From positions 9,367 through 36,962 of the forward strand of contig JAAFIJ010000001.1 of NCBI GenBank assembly GCA_013298675.1: a stretch of DNA of 27,596 bases. Reading direction: 5' to 3'. A program made the translations under genes and the position numbers. The notes beneath the pieces were generated by a model. The model ran no database searches, was not told the origin of the DNA, and saw only the letters and a list, made by a program, of their open reading frames with translations. Positions 1-8,017 of this stretch are shown here, in pieces. Each line of letters starts with the position of its first letter. The stretch's first letter is position 1. This stretch comes from Rhodobacterales bacterium (GTDB taxonomy: Bacteria > Pseudomonadota > Alphaproteobacteria > Rhodobacterales > Rhodobacteraceae).

Positions 1-2
1 GT

Positions 3-1496
3 GCGCATGTGTTGCGCCAACCAGTTGGGTGGTTCGAGTCCGATTTTGCCGGACGGATTGCCAACCGGATCATGCAAGCGCCCCCCGCTGCGGGCGAGGC
101 TGTGTTTCAGACCTTTGATGCGGTGGCCTTTGCCGCCACAACCCTCGTTGGCGCTGCAATCATGTTGGCTGGGGCAGACCCGCGCCTGTTGCTGCCGTTG
201 GTGATCTGGTTTTTGTCCTATCTTGCTTTGATGCGCTGGACCGTAACGCGTGCGGGGCCAGCGGCCACGGCGTCGTCTGATGCGCGGTCTGCCGTGACGG
301 GCCGGGTGGTGGATGCTTATGCCAATATCCATTCGGTCAAACTGTTCGCGCACCAAGATCAAGAGCTGGCTTATGGTCGTGAAGCGATTGAAACATCTCG
401 GCAAAAGTTCATGCAAGAGATGCGGATCGTCACCAAGATGGACATTATCCTGACGGTGCTGAACGGATTTTTGATCGTGTCGGTGACGGCTTGGGCGATG
501 TGGCTTTGGTATTCGGGGCAAGCAAGTGTCGGGGCCGTGGCCGCGGCGATCACCTTGGTTTTGCGGCTGAACAACATGACCTATTGGATCATGTGGGCCA
601 CGACCAATCTGGTGCAAAACCTTGGCACCGTCCAAGAAGGGATGGAGACGATTACCGACCCCATTCGCCTGACAGACAGCCCGAACGCACGGCAATTGGC
701 GCTGGGCGCTGGCAAGATTGAGATGATCGATGTCACCCATCACTATGGCCGCGCCTCTGGTGGGTTACAAAACGTATCCTTGACCGTACGGGCGGGCGAA
801 AAGATTGGCATTGTCGGCCGCTCTGGTGCCGGTAAGTCGACCTTGGTCAAGCTGATGTTGCGGTTCTATGATTGTGAGGGCGGCAAGATCTTGTTTGACG
901 GGCAAGATATTGCGGGCGTGACCCAAGACAGTTTGCGCAGGCATATTGGCATGGTTCAACAAGACAGCAGCCTGCTGCACCGGTCTGTGCGCGACAACAT
1001 CCTTTACGGCCGACCCAATGCGACCGAGGCCGAGATGATCGACGCCGCCACGCGCGCCGATGCGCATGCGTTTATCCTGACGCTAGAGGATCCAGAGGGC
1101 CGTCGCGGATACGATGCACATGTGGGCGAGCGGGGGGTCAAGCTGTCGGGTGGGCAAAGGCAGCGCGTTGCCTTGGCTCGGGTCATCCTAAAAGATGCCC
1201 CGATCCTGATTTTGGATGAGGCGACATCGGCGTTGGATTCCGAGGCTGAAATGGCCATTCAAAACGCCCTGTTCGGGGTGATGCAGGGGAAAACGGTGAT
1301 CGCTATTGCGCACCGCTTGTCCACTATCGCTGCGATGGACCGGATCGTCGTGCTCGACGCCGGGCGCATTGCCGAAGAGGGCAGCCATGCCCAACTGATC
1401 GCGCTGGGCGGGCTGTATGCCACCTTCTGGTCGCACCAGTCTGGGGGGTTCATTGGGTTGGAGCAGGATGCTTTAAATCAGGTTGGGGCGAAATGA
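3..1496 (+). CDS. ABC exporter half-transporter (TMD-NBD), 5' end outside window
   Basis: Exporter-type ABC half-transporter carrying a membrane domain followed by an ATPase domain. The reading frame is open to the window edge, and the downstream paralogue has about 125 extra N-terminal residues, so the true start lies outside the window; the GTG at 9 is probably internal. Counting from that GTG, the end of the membrane domain covers about residues 1-215. The ATPase domain shows Walker A GRSGAGKST (270-278), signature LSGGQ (379-383), Walker B ILILDEATS (about 399-407) and the switch histidine in AHRLS. The stop overlaps the next start by ATGA at 1493-1496, so translation is coupled. It closely resembles its downstream neighbour, which suggests the two form a heterodimeric pump of the MsbA/LmrA type. 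The substrate cannot be told from sequence. Confidence 0.93.
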   Translation, partial: AHVLRQPVGWFESDFAGRIANRIMQAPPAAGEAVFQTFDAVAFAATTLVGAAIMLAGADPRLLLPLVIWFLSYLALMRWTVTRAGPAATASSDARSAVTGRVVDAYANIHSVKLFAHQDQELAYGREAIETSRQKFMQEMRIVTKMDIILTVLNGFLIVSVTAWAMWLWYSGQASVGAVAAAITLVLRLNNMTYWIMWATTNLVQNLGTVQEGMETITDPIRLTDSPNARQLALGAGKIEMIDVTHHYGRASGGLQNVSLTVRAGEKIGIVGRSGAGKSTLVKLMLRFYDCEGGKILFDGQDIAGVTQDSLRRHIGMVQQDSSLLHRSVRDNILYGRPNATEAEMIDAATRADAHAFILTLEDPEGRRGYDAHVGERGVKLSGGQRQRVALARVILKDAPILILDEATSALDSEAEMAIQNALFGVMQGKTVIAIAHRLSTIAAMDRIVVLDAGRIAEEGSHAQLIALGGLYATFWSHQSGGFIGLEQDALNQVGAK

Positions 1497-3343
1497 AAAT
1501 CCTGCTGACGATGGGCGAATGGATCGACGCGTTTCGCCCTGCCGAAGGCGCGCCACCACGAACGTTGGGGGCGTTCTTCAGGTGGTGTTTGCGCGGGACT
1601 TGGGGGCAGTTGTGGCTGTCATCGGTCCTGTCGGCCATGGCCGGGATTACAGAGGTCGTCTCGGCCTTGATCCTGGGATGGGTGGTTGATGCGGCGGCAA
1701 CGTCATCGCCCAGCACATTCTTTGCCGATCACGGGCCATTGGTGATCTGGGCGTCTGTCTTTTACATCGTGTTCCGCCCGTTGATTTTTGCGATTTCCTC
1801 GGCCTCGGTTCATATCACCTTGGGGCCAAATCTGTTGCCCTTGGTCTTGTCGCGCCTGCACCGCTGGACGCTTGGTCAGTCACTGACGTTTTTTGACAAT
1901 GATTTCGCCGGGCGGATTGCGCAAAAGCAGATGCAGGCGGCGCGGGCGGTGACGGATGTGTCAACCGAGGTGATCAACACTGTGTTTTTCGCGCTTGCGT
2001 CCGTGATCGGATCGGCGATCTACCTGTTCGCAATTGATTGGACCATCGCCCTTGCCCTGTCGGTTTGGTTGGTGGGTTATGTGCTGTTGATCCGGCATTT
2101 TATCCCGATGGTGCGCAAAAACTCTGCCGAGCGGGCTGCGGCGCGCGCCATGGTGACGGGGCAAGTTGTGGACACCATCACCAATATCAAAACGGTAAAG
2201 CTGTTTGCCCATGCCCGGTTTGAGGACCGCGTGGCGCTAAAAGCGATGGAGGTGTTTCGCAATCGGTCGCTAGAGTACGGCGAAATTGCTGTTTGGTTCC
2301 GGCTGACCTTGATGCTGCTTGCGGGGATTTTGCCTGTCGTTTTGCTGGGGGGCACGATCTATCTTTGGCAAATCGGGCATGCATCCGTGGGCGCCATCGC
2401 AACCGCCGGGGCGATTGCCACGCGGATTGCGCAAATGACCGGCTGGGTCAGTTTTACCCTGATGTCGATCTACACCTCTGTTGGCGAGGTCGAGGACGGG
2501 ATGAACACGCTTGCCGCCCCGCATACACTGGCTGACGCACCGGATGCGATCGATTTGCCAAAGGTCAAGGGCGAGGTACGTTTTGAAGGTGCACGGTTTG
2601 CTTACGGTGCCGCGCGGGGTGGGATTGAAGGCATTGATCTGGTGATCCGGCCGGGTGAGAAAATTGGCATCGTCGGCGCATCGGGGGCGGGGAAGTCGAC
2701 CTTGGTGTCGCTGCTGCTGCGGCTTTATGATTGCGAGGCAGGCCGGGTGCTTGTCGACGGGATCGATGTGCGCGCAGTCACGCAGGAATCTTTGCGCCGT
2801 CAGATTGGCATGGTCACCCAAGAAACCGCGATGTTCAACCGATCGGCCCGCGACAATATCTTGTACGGTCGGCCGGATTCGTCGGTTGAAGACGTGATTG
2901 CCGCGTCAAAGGCGGCTGAGGCGGCTGAGTTTATCGATGGTATGGCAGACCATAATGGGCGTAAGGGGTATGACGCCTATTTGGGAGAGCGCGGCGTGAA
3001 ACTGTCTGGGGGGCAACGTCAACGCATCGCCTTGGCGCGGGCCTTTTTGAAAGACGCGCCGATCCTTGTGCTGGATGAAGCTACCTCTGCTTTGGACAGT
3101 GAAGTTGAGGCAAGCATTCAAGCGGCGCTGTCACGCGTGATGCAAGGTAAGACGGTGCTCGCGATCGCGCACAGGCTGTCAACCATTGCGGAAATGGACC
3201 GCATCGTTGTGTTGGAAAAGGGCCGAATTGCAGAATTGGGCAATCATCAGGAACTATTGGCGCTGGGCGGGTTATATGCCCGCTATTGGAACCGCCAATC
3301 CGGCGGCTTTATCGGCGCCGATGAGCAGGAAGTAGTCGTTTGA
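1493..3343 (+). CDS. ABC exporter half-transporter (TMD-NBD), full length
   Basis: A 616-residue ABC exporter half-transporter of normal family length. An N-terminal membrane domain with about six hydrophobic segments (residues 35-335) is followed by an ATPase domain. Walker A is GASGAGKST (395-403), the signature LSGGQ is at 504-508, Walker B is ILVLDEATS (about 524-532), and the switch histidine lies in AIAHRLS. All ATPase motifs look intact in this copy and in its upstream partner, so both nucleotide sites should be able to hydrolyse ATP. The start overlaps the upstream stop (ATGA) and the stop overlaps the next gene's TTG start, so three genes are chained. Lipid, peptide or drug export are all possible; nothing visible fixes the substrate. 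Confidence 0.95.
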   Translation: MKILLTMGEWIDAFRPAEGAPPRTLGAFFRWCLRGTWGQLWLSSVLSAMAGITEVVSALILGWVVDAAATSSPSTFFADHGPLVIWASVFYIVFRPLIFAISSASVHITLGPNLLPLVLSRLHRWTLGQSLTFFDNDFAGRIAQKQMQAARAVTDVSTEVINTVFFALASVIGSAIYLFAIDWTIALALSVWLVGYVLLIRHFIPMVRKNSAERAAARAMVTGQVVDTITNIKTVKLFAHARFEDRVALKAMEVFRNRSLEYGEIAVWFRLTLMLLAGILPVVLLGGTIYLWQIGHASVGAIATAGAIATRIAQMTGWVSFTLMSIYTSVGEVEDGMNTLAAPHTLADAPDAIDLPKVKGEVRFEGARFAYGAARGGIEGIDLVIRPGEKIGIVGASGAGKSTLVSLLLRLYDCEAGRVLVDGIDVRAVTQESLRRQIGMVTQETAMFNRSARDNILYGRPDSSVEDVIAASKAAEAAEFIDGMADHNGRKGYDAYLGERGVKLSGGQRQRIALARAFLKDAPILVLDEATSALDSEVEASIQAALSRVMQGKTVLAIAHRLSTIAEMDRIVVLEKGRIAELGNHQELLALGGLYARYWNRQSGGFIGADEQEVVV

Positions 3344-4572
3344 AAATTATCATCGAAAAGCTGGGGCACTTGGGCGACGGTATCGCCATGGGTGCCGACG
3401 GTCCGATTTACGCTAGCGGCTGTTTGCCTGGTGAAGAGGTTGAGGGCGAGTTGGTTGGCGACACCCTGACCGGCGTGCGTATTATCACACCGTCGGCCAA
3501 GCGGGTGCGCGCGCCGTGCAGTCACGCAAAAACCTGTGGCGGATGTCACTTTCAACATGCGGCGGACGATCTGGTTGCCGAATGGAAGCAGGGCGTGGTT
3601 GAGGGCGCTTTGACGGGGCAAGGTTTGTCGACAACATTCCTTCCAATCATCACCTCTGCGGCGCAGTCCCGGCGCAGGGCGACCTTTACTGGGCGCAAGC
3701 TAAAGGGCGGCGCGCAGGTTGGGTTTCACGCGCGCGGGTCTGATTTGTTGGTGTCAATCCCGAATTGCAAACTGCTACACCCGGATCTTTTGGCGATGGT
3801 TCCTGTGCTGGAAGACATGGTCAAACTGGGCGCATCGCGCACGGTTGAGGTGCAGTTGGCCGTGACGCGCAGCGTTTCGGGGGCAGATATTTCGGTGATG
3901 GGCGGCAAAGCGCTGGATTCTGAGTTGCGGATGGAACTGGCCCGTTTGACCGAAAGCGCGGGTTTTGCCCGGCTGACATGGAACAACGAGACGGTGGCTT
4001 TGCGCACCTTTCCGATGCAGCGATTTGGCAATGCCCTTGTGGCCCCGCCGCCCGGATCGTTCTTGCAGGCGACACAAGAGGGCGAAAGCGCATTGCTGCG
4101 CGCCGTCGCGCTGGCGATTGGGCCGGGTGCCAAGCGCATCGCCGATCTTTTCGCAGGCTCAGGCACCTTTGCCCTGCCCTTGGCCGAACGGTTTGAGGTT
4201 TTGGCAGTTGAAGGCGAGGCGAAAATGGCCGCCGCACTGGAAAAGGCCGCACGCAACACCGCTGGTTTGCGCCGCGTGACTGTTGAGGCGCGCGATTTGT
4301 TCCGCAGGCCCTTAGAGCCCGCCGAATTCAAAGGCATTGATGCCGTGGTGATTGACCCGCCGCGCGCGGGGGCAGAAGCGCAGTTTGCGACCCTTGCCGT
4401 GGCGCAAGTGCCAATCATTGCCTCGGTTTCGTGCAACCCGATTACGTTTGCGCGCGATGCGAAAACCCTGATCAAAGCTGGATATACGCTGGATTGGGTG
4501 CAAGTGGTTGATCAGTTCCGCTGGTCCACTCATGTCGAATTGGTTGGGCGGTTCAGCATTTCTACCAAGTGA
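3340..4572 (+). CDS. TrmA/RlmC/RlmD-family RNA (uracil-C5) methyltransferase
   Basis: SAM-dependent RNA uracil-5-methyltransferase of the TrmA/RlmD family, 410 residues. A short TRAM-like N-terminal segment (1-55) is followed by a four-cysteine iron-sulfur cluster site: C60, C66 and C69 in CSHAKTCGGCHFQ, plus C143 in PNCKLLHP. The SAM-binding loop is DLFAGSGTFALP (269-280). The catalytic nucleophile is C365 in SVSCNP, and E400 in the STHVE motif is the expected general base. The start is TTG, overlapping the upstream ABC stop as TTGA (3340-3343). It is chosen because the protein then opens with the family-typical I-x-LGHLGDGIA stretch, which an ATG further in would remove. The target (23S U747, U1939 or tRNA U54) cannot be set by eye. 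Position in an ABC-exporter operon is unusual but gives no functional clue. Confidence 0.92.
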   Translation: MKIIIEKLGHLGDGIAMGADGPIYASGCLPGEEVEGELVGDTLTGVRIITPSAKRVRAPCSHAKTCGGCHFQHAADDLVAEWKQGVVEGALTGQGLSTTFLPIITSAAQSRRRATFTGRKLKGGAQVGFHARGSDLLVSIPNCKLLHPDLLAMVPVLEDMVKLGASRTVEVQLAVTRSVSGADISVMGGKALDSELRMELARLTESAGFARLTWNNETVALRTFPMQRFGNALVAPPPGSFLQATQEGESALLRAVALAIGPGAKRIADLFAGSGTFALPLAERFEVLAVEGEAKMAAALEKAARNTAGLRRVTVEARDLFRRPLEPAEFKGIDAVVIDPPRAGAEAQFATLAVAQVPIIASVSCNPITFARDAKTLIKAGYTLDWVQVVDQFRWSTHVELVGRFSISTK

Positions 4573-4648
4573 AAAGGAAGTGCGGGTCGCCTCTAGGCAG
4601 GGCGGCTGCAATCCTCTATGTCAGGGCGCAATAAAAACAAACAGGCGC

Positions 4649-5143
4649 ATGATGTCACTTCTTCGGGTCTTCCTTTTGCTGGCGATAGGATTTGGCGTTT
4701 CTGCCTGCGGTTCAAAGTTCAAGTCCTATGATGGCCCCCCCATCACATCAATTCAGGTGCACAAAGAAGACCGGAAAATGTATCTGGTCAGCGATGGCAA
4801 GATTGCAGCCGCCTATGACATCGCGTTGGGCACGAACCCTATTGGCCATAAACAGTTTGAGGGCGACGGCAAAACGCCCGAAGGCGCCTACCGCATCAGC
4901 CATAAGAACCCGGATTCGAGCTATCATTTGTCTTTGGGTATCAGCTATCCCGACAATGTAGACCGTGAGTATGCGGCAAAGCTTGGAAAACCACCGGGCG
5001 GCGACATTTTTATTCACGGCGGCCCGCGCGGAAAGATTAAGAACAAGGATTGGACCGTCGGCTGTATCGCCGTCACCGACAAAGAGATTGAGGAAATCTA
5101 CGCGATGGTTTCCGAAAACACGCCGATCTATATCTTTGAATGA
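4649..5143 (+). CDS. L,D-transpeptidase (YkuD) family lipoprotein
   Basis: A 164-residue predicted lipoprotein with an L,D-transpeptidase catalytic fold, the type of enzyme that makes 3-3 peptidoglycan cross-links or attaches proteins to the wall. Residues 1-19 form a short hydrophobic signal peptide ending in lipobox VSAC, with C20 as the lipidated cysteine. The YkuD domain follows and ends with the active-site region FIHGG (H123) and WTVGCIAV (C139). In-frame coding continues upstream to 4508, but that would overlap the methyltransferase gene and bury the signal peptide, so ATG 4649 (or the adjacent ATG 4652) is preferred. No strong ribosome-binding site is visible. A hairpin terminator follows at 5148-5176. 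Whether it acts on peptidoglycan or is a divergent YkuD member is unproven. Confidence 0.88.
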   Translation: MMSLLRVFLLLAIGFGVSACGSKFKSYDGPPITSIQVHKEDRKMYLVSDGKIAAAYDIALGTNPIGHKQFEGDGKTPEGAYRISHKNPDSSYHLSLGISYPDNVDREYAAKLGKPPGGDIFIHGGPRGKIKNKDWTVGCIAVTDKEIEEIYAMVSENTPIYIFE

Positions 5144-5147
5144 CAAA

Positions 5148-5176
5148 AGGCGGCCCCATCATCGGGCCGCCTCTTT
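5148..5176. terminator. Bidirectional hairpin terminator between convergent genes
   Basis: Perfect 9-bp stem AGGCGGCCC (5148-5156) and GGGCCGCCT (5164-5172) with a 7-base loop, flanked by AAAA before and CTTT after. It lies between the ends of the convergent L,D-transpeptidase and CAP-domain genes and could serve both strands. The T tract on the + side is short. Confidence 0.75.
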
Positions 5177-5224
5177 GCATCTCAAGTGTTCTATAGGCCG
5201 GAGCGCGGCGCGACCTAATCCGCG

Positions 5225-5740
5225 CTAGGCACCAAGCATAACTGTCCACCAAATTTTGCCATTCGACTCTTGGAACCATGCAAAGCCGATGCTGGTTGCG
5301 CGTGGGTCAAGCAAGACATCGCGCGTGTCTGGCTGTGCCATCCATGCCGCAAGAGTTTCCAGTTCTGTCTGGAACGTCTCAGAAATCAACTCTCCCAACA
5401 GGCGACCCGTGTAGTTGACGCGTTGGGCGCGCAACAAAGGCGACGATCCGTCAGAGCCAAAGTGCCAAGGGCGGTTTTGCACCGACATATCGCGCGAATG
5501 GGTCAACGACGCAGCGTTCAGTGCCGCATCAAAATTCAGCGGCGCAGAGCCCTTGGCCGATCGTAAAGAGTTCACCGAGTCTAGCAAGCGAAAGGGAATG
5601 ACCTCGGCCAACTGCGGGGTGATGCGGTACACGCGCGGCAAAGGCTTGCCGTCGGTGCCGATTGGAGACGTGGTGTTGTTGGTGCAGGCTGCCAAGAGGG
5701 CCGCCGCGGCGCCGGACAAAAGAACGGTTCTTCTTTTCAT
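5225..5740 (-). CDS. CAP (SCP/PR-1-like) domain lipoprotein
   Basis: A 171-residue exported protein of the CAP/SCP superfamily. A signal peptide with lipobox LAAC (C19) precedes the CAP domain (about 48-170). Typical bacterial CAP signatures are visible: a helix with LLDSVNSLR, THSRDM with H81, WHFGSDGSSPLLRA with H93, GELI with E117, DPRATSIGFAW, and a final WWTVMLG. The two histidines and the glutamate are the usual CAP cavity residues. Bacterial CAP proteins are widespread and mostly uncharacterised, with roles proposed in envelope binding or as proteases, so no function is asserted. It lies between two L,D-transpeptidase genes and is divergent from the second. Confidence 0.88.
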   Translation of the reverse strand: MKRRTVLLSGAAAALLAACTNNTTSPIGTDGKPLPRVYRITPQLAEVIPFRLLDSVNSLRSAKGSAPLNFDAALNAASLTHSRDMSVQNRPWHFGSDGSSPLLRAQRVNYTGRLLGELISETFQTELETLAAWMAQPDTRDVLLDPRATSIGFAWFQESNGKIWWTVMLGA

Positions 5741-5942
5741 GAATTCTTACCCAAGCCTATTGCTATCCAAATCGGGCCCAAACAGGGTGCCGTTTGCCAA
5801 TGTTCGGCAGTATTTAGCCGAGAATGAACGGTTTCACAAACCCACAACGCCCCTCGTCGGCGGAAATGACGTCAGATTGATTTGCGGCTGCTCTCGCAAC
5901 GCTGTAATAGCCCCTGAAATGATTAGCAAAGGAGATCAGCGG

Positions 5943-6548
5943 ATGACCGCCGAAAACCGCCACCGCCTGAACCGTCGTCTGTTTGTTGGTGCTGCTGCCT
6001 CTGTCCTTGGGGCGGCTGCACTGCCGGCCTTTGGGCAAGAGGGATCGACAGAAATTGAAGCCCCAACCACCGTTGGCTCGGTGCGCAACAACATCTCGTC
6101 TTTCCGAATGTTGGATTGGCAGGATTATTTTGCGGACACGCGCAACGGCGCGATCCTTGTCGATATCACCTCGCGCGCGCTGCATTATTGGTCCGAAGAT
6201 CAGTCGATCTATCGCCTTTTCCCAACCTCGGTTGCGATGACAGATGATTTGACCCGCCGCGGGCGCACTGAAGTTGTCCAAAAGGTTGTGGCCCCAGAGT
6301 GGCGCCCCACGGCGGCAATGCTAGAGCGTCATCCAGAATGGCCACCGGTGATTGCAGGCGGTGCTGCGGACAATCCGCTTGGCACCCACGCTTTGTATCT
6401 TGGGTGGCAGTATTACCGGATTCACGGCACCCATGACACACGCAAAATCGGCCGCAGATCATCAAGTGGCTGCGTCGGCCTGTACAATGAGCACATCCAA
6501 GAATTGTTTCCCCTTGCAAAAGTAGGGACACAGGTGTTGCTAATTTGA
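5943..6548 (+). CDS. Tat-signal L,D-transpeptidase (YkuD domain)
   Basis: A 201-residue exported L,D-transpeptidase. A twin-arginine-type signal is visible (NRRLFVGAAAS, residues 10-20, then a hydrophobic stretch and ALPAFGQ), so the protein is expected to be Tat-exported to the periplasm. The YkuD domain covers about 68-200, with IHGTHDTRKIGR (H161) and SSSGCVGLYNEHI (C177), the canonical HXX...SXGC(I/V) catalytic pattern. The start at 5943 is chosen because AAAGGAG (5928-5934) sits eight bases upstream and the signal peptide begins there; in-frame coding upstream to 5415 is antisense to the CAP gene and is rejected. Family members form 3-3 cross-links or link lipoproteins to peptidoglycan. 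Which of these applies is not visible. Confidence 0.92.
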   Translation: MTAENRHRLNRRLFVGAAASVLGAAALPAFGQEGSTEIEAPTTVGSVRNNISSFRMLDWQDYFADTRNGAILVDITSRALHYWSEDQSIYRLFPTSVAMTDDLTRRGRTEVVQKVVAPEWRPTAAMLERHPEWPPVIAGGAADNPLGTHALYLGWQYYRIHGTHDTRKIGRRSSSGCVGLYNEHIQELFPLAKVGTQVLLI

Positions 6549-6552
6549 CGAC

Positions 6553-6580
6553 ATGGCTATCTTGCTGTCAGCCGTTTTTT
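6553..6580 (+). terminator. Weak hairpin plus T-run after the Tat L,D-transpeptidase
   Basis: ATGGCT (6553-6558) can pair with AGCCGT (6570-6575), including one G-U pair, across an 11-base loop. A run of six T (6575-6580) follows. It starts five bases after the stop codon. The stem is short, so this is a tentative terminator. Confidence 0.4.
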
Positions 6581-6644
6581 GCCGAGACATTGCATTTGTG
6601 ACGCCTGCCAGCATAGATAGGCCGCATGAGGAATAGTCTTGGGC

Positions 6645-6680
6645 GCGTGTCGTCGCCTAGGATTGATTTTGTCGACACGC
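6645..6680 (+). other. Leader hairpin just upstream of the small-peptide gene
   Basis: Perfect 8-bp inverted repeat GCGTGTCG (6645-6652) and CGACACGC (6673-6680) with a 20-base loop, ending seven bases before the GGAG ribosome-binding site (6688-6691). It could be a stabilising or regulatory structure in the leader, or an operator for a DNA-binding protein. Sequence alone does not decide. Confidence 0.4.
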
Positions 6681-6697
6681 AATAACTGGAGAATACC

Positions 6698-6874
6698 ATG
6701 AAAAAGATCGCTCTTGCTGCCGCTTTGACCGTAGCTGCTTCCACCGCTTTCGCTGGTGGCGTTAAAGAAACCATGACCGAAGAGACCGTTGCAGCAGCGA
6801 CTTCGTCCTCGGCTGGTGGCGTGCTTGTTCCACTGTTGCTTCTGATCCTGCTTGCTGCAGCAGCATCCAAGTAA
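6698..6874 (+). CDS. 58-residue secreted/membrane peptide of unknown function
   Basis: A small gene with a clear ribosome-binding site (GGAG at 6688-6691, six bases before ATG). The product starts with a textbook signal peptide (MKKIALAAALTVAASTAFA, likely cut after residue 19). An acidic, polar stretch (GGVKETMTEETVAAATSSS) follows, then a strongly hydrophobic C-terminal segment (about residues 42-56, VLVPLLLLILLAAAA) ending in SK. The mature product would be about 39 residues with one membrane-spanning helix, anchored from the periplasmic side. I do not recognise a named family. A strong hairpin terminator directly follows, so the gene appears to be its own transcription unit. Codon use is Ala/Leu-rich like its neighbours, and nothing suggests recent transfer. 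Confidence 0.8.
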   Translation: MKKIALAAALTVAASTAFAGGVKETMTEETVAAATSSSAGGVLVPLLLLILLAAAASK

Positions 6875-6895
6875 TCTTTTCTACAAAAGATTTAC

Positions 6896-6930
6896 AAAAG
6901 GGACGGCAGTTTGAACTGCCGTCCCTTTTT
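6896..6930. terminator. Strong bidirectional Rho-independent terminator
   Basis: A perfect GC-rich stem GGGACGGCAG (6900-6909) and CTGCCGTCCC (6916-6925) with a 6-base loop, preceded by AAAA (6896-6899) and followed by TTTTT (6926-6930). It lies between the small-peptide gene (+) and the end of hemH (-), and serves either strand. Confidence 0.9.
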
Positions 6931-6955
6931 GTTTGGGTCACCAGACTATGGTGCG

Positions 6956-8017
6956 TTAAATCCATCCTTGAAGATTGGCATTGATCACCCCGACCAACGC
7001 GTCGATGTGTGCGGGCTCGTCGTTCAGGCAGGGAATGTAGGTAAAGCTTGTGCCGCCGGCGTGAAGAAACGCCTCACGGATTTCGCCGTTAATTTCCTCA
7101 AGCGTTTCAATGCAATCTGCGGAAAATGCGGGGGCCATGATGGCGATATTCTTTTTACCCGCCTTTGCCAGCTCTGCCACATGTTTCACCGTATAAGGCT
7201 TTAGCCATTCCGCGCGACCAAAGATCGACTGAAAGGTTGTGTCGATGCTGCCCGCAGCCCAGCCCAGCCGTTCACGCAAAAGTCGGGTCGTTTTGGCGCA
7301 ATGGCAGTGATAGGGATCGCCCTCCATCAGATAACGCAGCGGCATTCCGTGATAGCTGGCGACAAGCACATCCGGGCGCTGCGGCAATTGGGCATAGGCC
7401 CGCTCCACCGATTGGGCCAAGGCGTCGATATAGGCGGGATCGGCAAAGTATTCGGCCACAGTGCGCGCGGCGGGCTGACGCTTTTCCTTTGCCAGCGCCG
7501 CAAAGAAAGCGTCGTTGGCGGTGGCGGAGGTAGCCCCTGCGTAATGCGGATATAGCGGGAAAAACAGTATTTTTTCACAGCCCTGCGCCACCAGATTGCG
7601 CACCCGGGATTCGGTTGAAGGGTTTCCATACCGCATTGAAAAATCGACAATGACTTTGTCGCCATACTGATCGGCCAATGATTTGGCGATGGCGGCGGTT
7701 TGGGCCTTGGTGATCGTCAACAGCGGGCTTTCGTTGTCTTTGTGGTTCCAGATCGACTTGTAATTCGCGCCGCTGGCAAAGGGGCGTCTGGTCAGGATGA
7801 CCAATTGCAAAATTGGCTGCCAGATCCAATCGGACAGGTCCACCACGCGCTTGTCAGACAAAAACTCATTCAAATAGCGGCGCATCGACCAATAATCATA
7901 GCCGTCTGGCGTTCCCAGATTGGCAAGCAGCACCCCGATTTTCGGGGACATGACCGCGGGGTGCGAGGATGGGGCGTGGGTCAGTCGATCTGCGCCGGGT
8001 TGGACTTGTGCCATCAT
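6956..8017 (-). CDS. hemH: Ferrochelatase
   Basis: Ferrochelatase inserts Fe2+ into protoporphyrin IX (or coproporphyrin III in the alternative route) at the last steps of haem synthesis. The 353-residue protein has the family opening GVLLANLGTPDG (28-39), the central FFPLYPHYAGATSAT, the active-site histidine H223 in ASYHGMP, and the catalytic glutamate E304 in DCIETLEEI. A GDPYHCHC stretch carries C238 and C240. Length is normal. The start (ATGATGG) overlaps the upstream stop by ATGA (8014-8017), so translation is coupled to the NDUFAF5-like gene. A residue-23 methionine is an alternative start, since the first 22 residues are poorly conserved in type. It is separated from the small-peptide gene by a bidirectional terminator. 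Confidence 0.97.
   Translation of the reverse strand: MMAQVQPGADRLTHAPSSHPAVMSPKIGVLLANLGTPDGYDYWSMRRYLNEFLSDKRVVDLSDWIWQPILQLVILTRRPFASGANYKSIWNHKDNESPLLTITKAQTAAIAKSLADQYGDKVIVDFSMRYGNPSTESRVRNLVAQGCEKILFFPLYPHYAGATSATANDAFFAALAKEKRQPAARTVAEYFADPAYIDALAQSVERAYAQLPQRPDVLVASYHGMPLRYLMEGDPYHCHCAKTTRLLRERLGWAAGSIDTTFQSIFGRAEWLKPYTVKHVAELAKAGKKNIAIMAPAFSADCIETLEEINGEIREAFLHAGGTSFTYIPCLNDEPAHIDALVGVINANLQGWI

Noticed and set aside
1..204. Short + strand frame at the window start
   Set aside because: The overlapping ABC exporter frame continues to the window edge and aligns with its paralogue, so the short frame is a shadow.
3726..4475. Long open frame of 249 codons on the - strand
   Set aside because: It is antisense to the methyltransferase gene, which has all family motifs. 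Composition is low-complexity (Ala/Arg/Ser-rich) as expected for a shadow frame in GC-rich DNA.
5415..5942. N-terminal extension of the Tat L,D-transpeptidase frame to 377 codons
   Set aside because: The extension is antisense to the CAP gene. A good ribosome-binding site and the twin-arginine signal begin at 5943.
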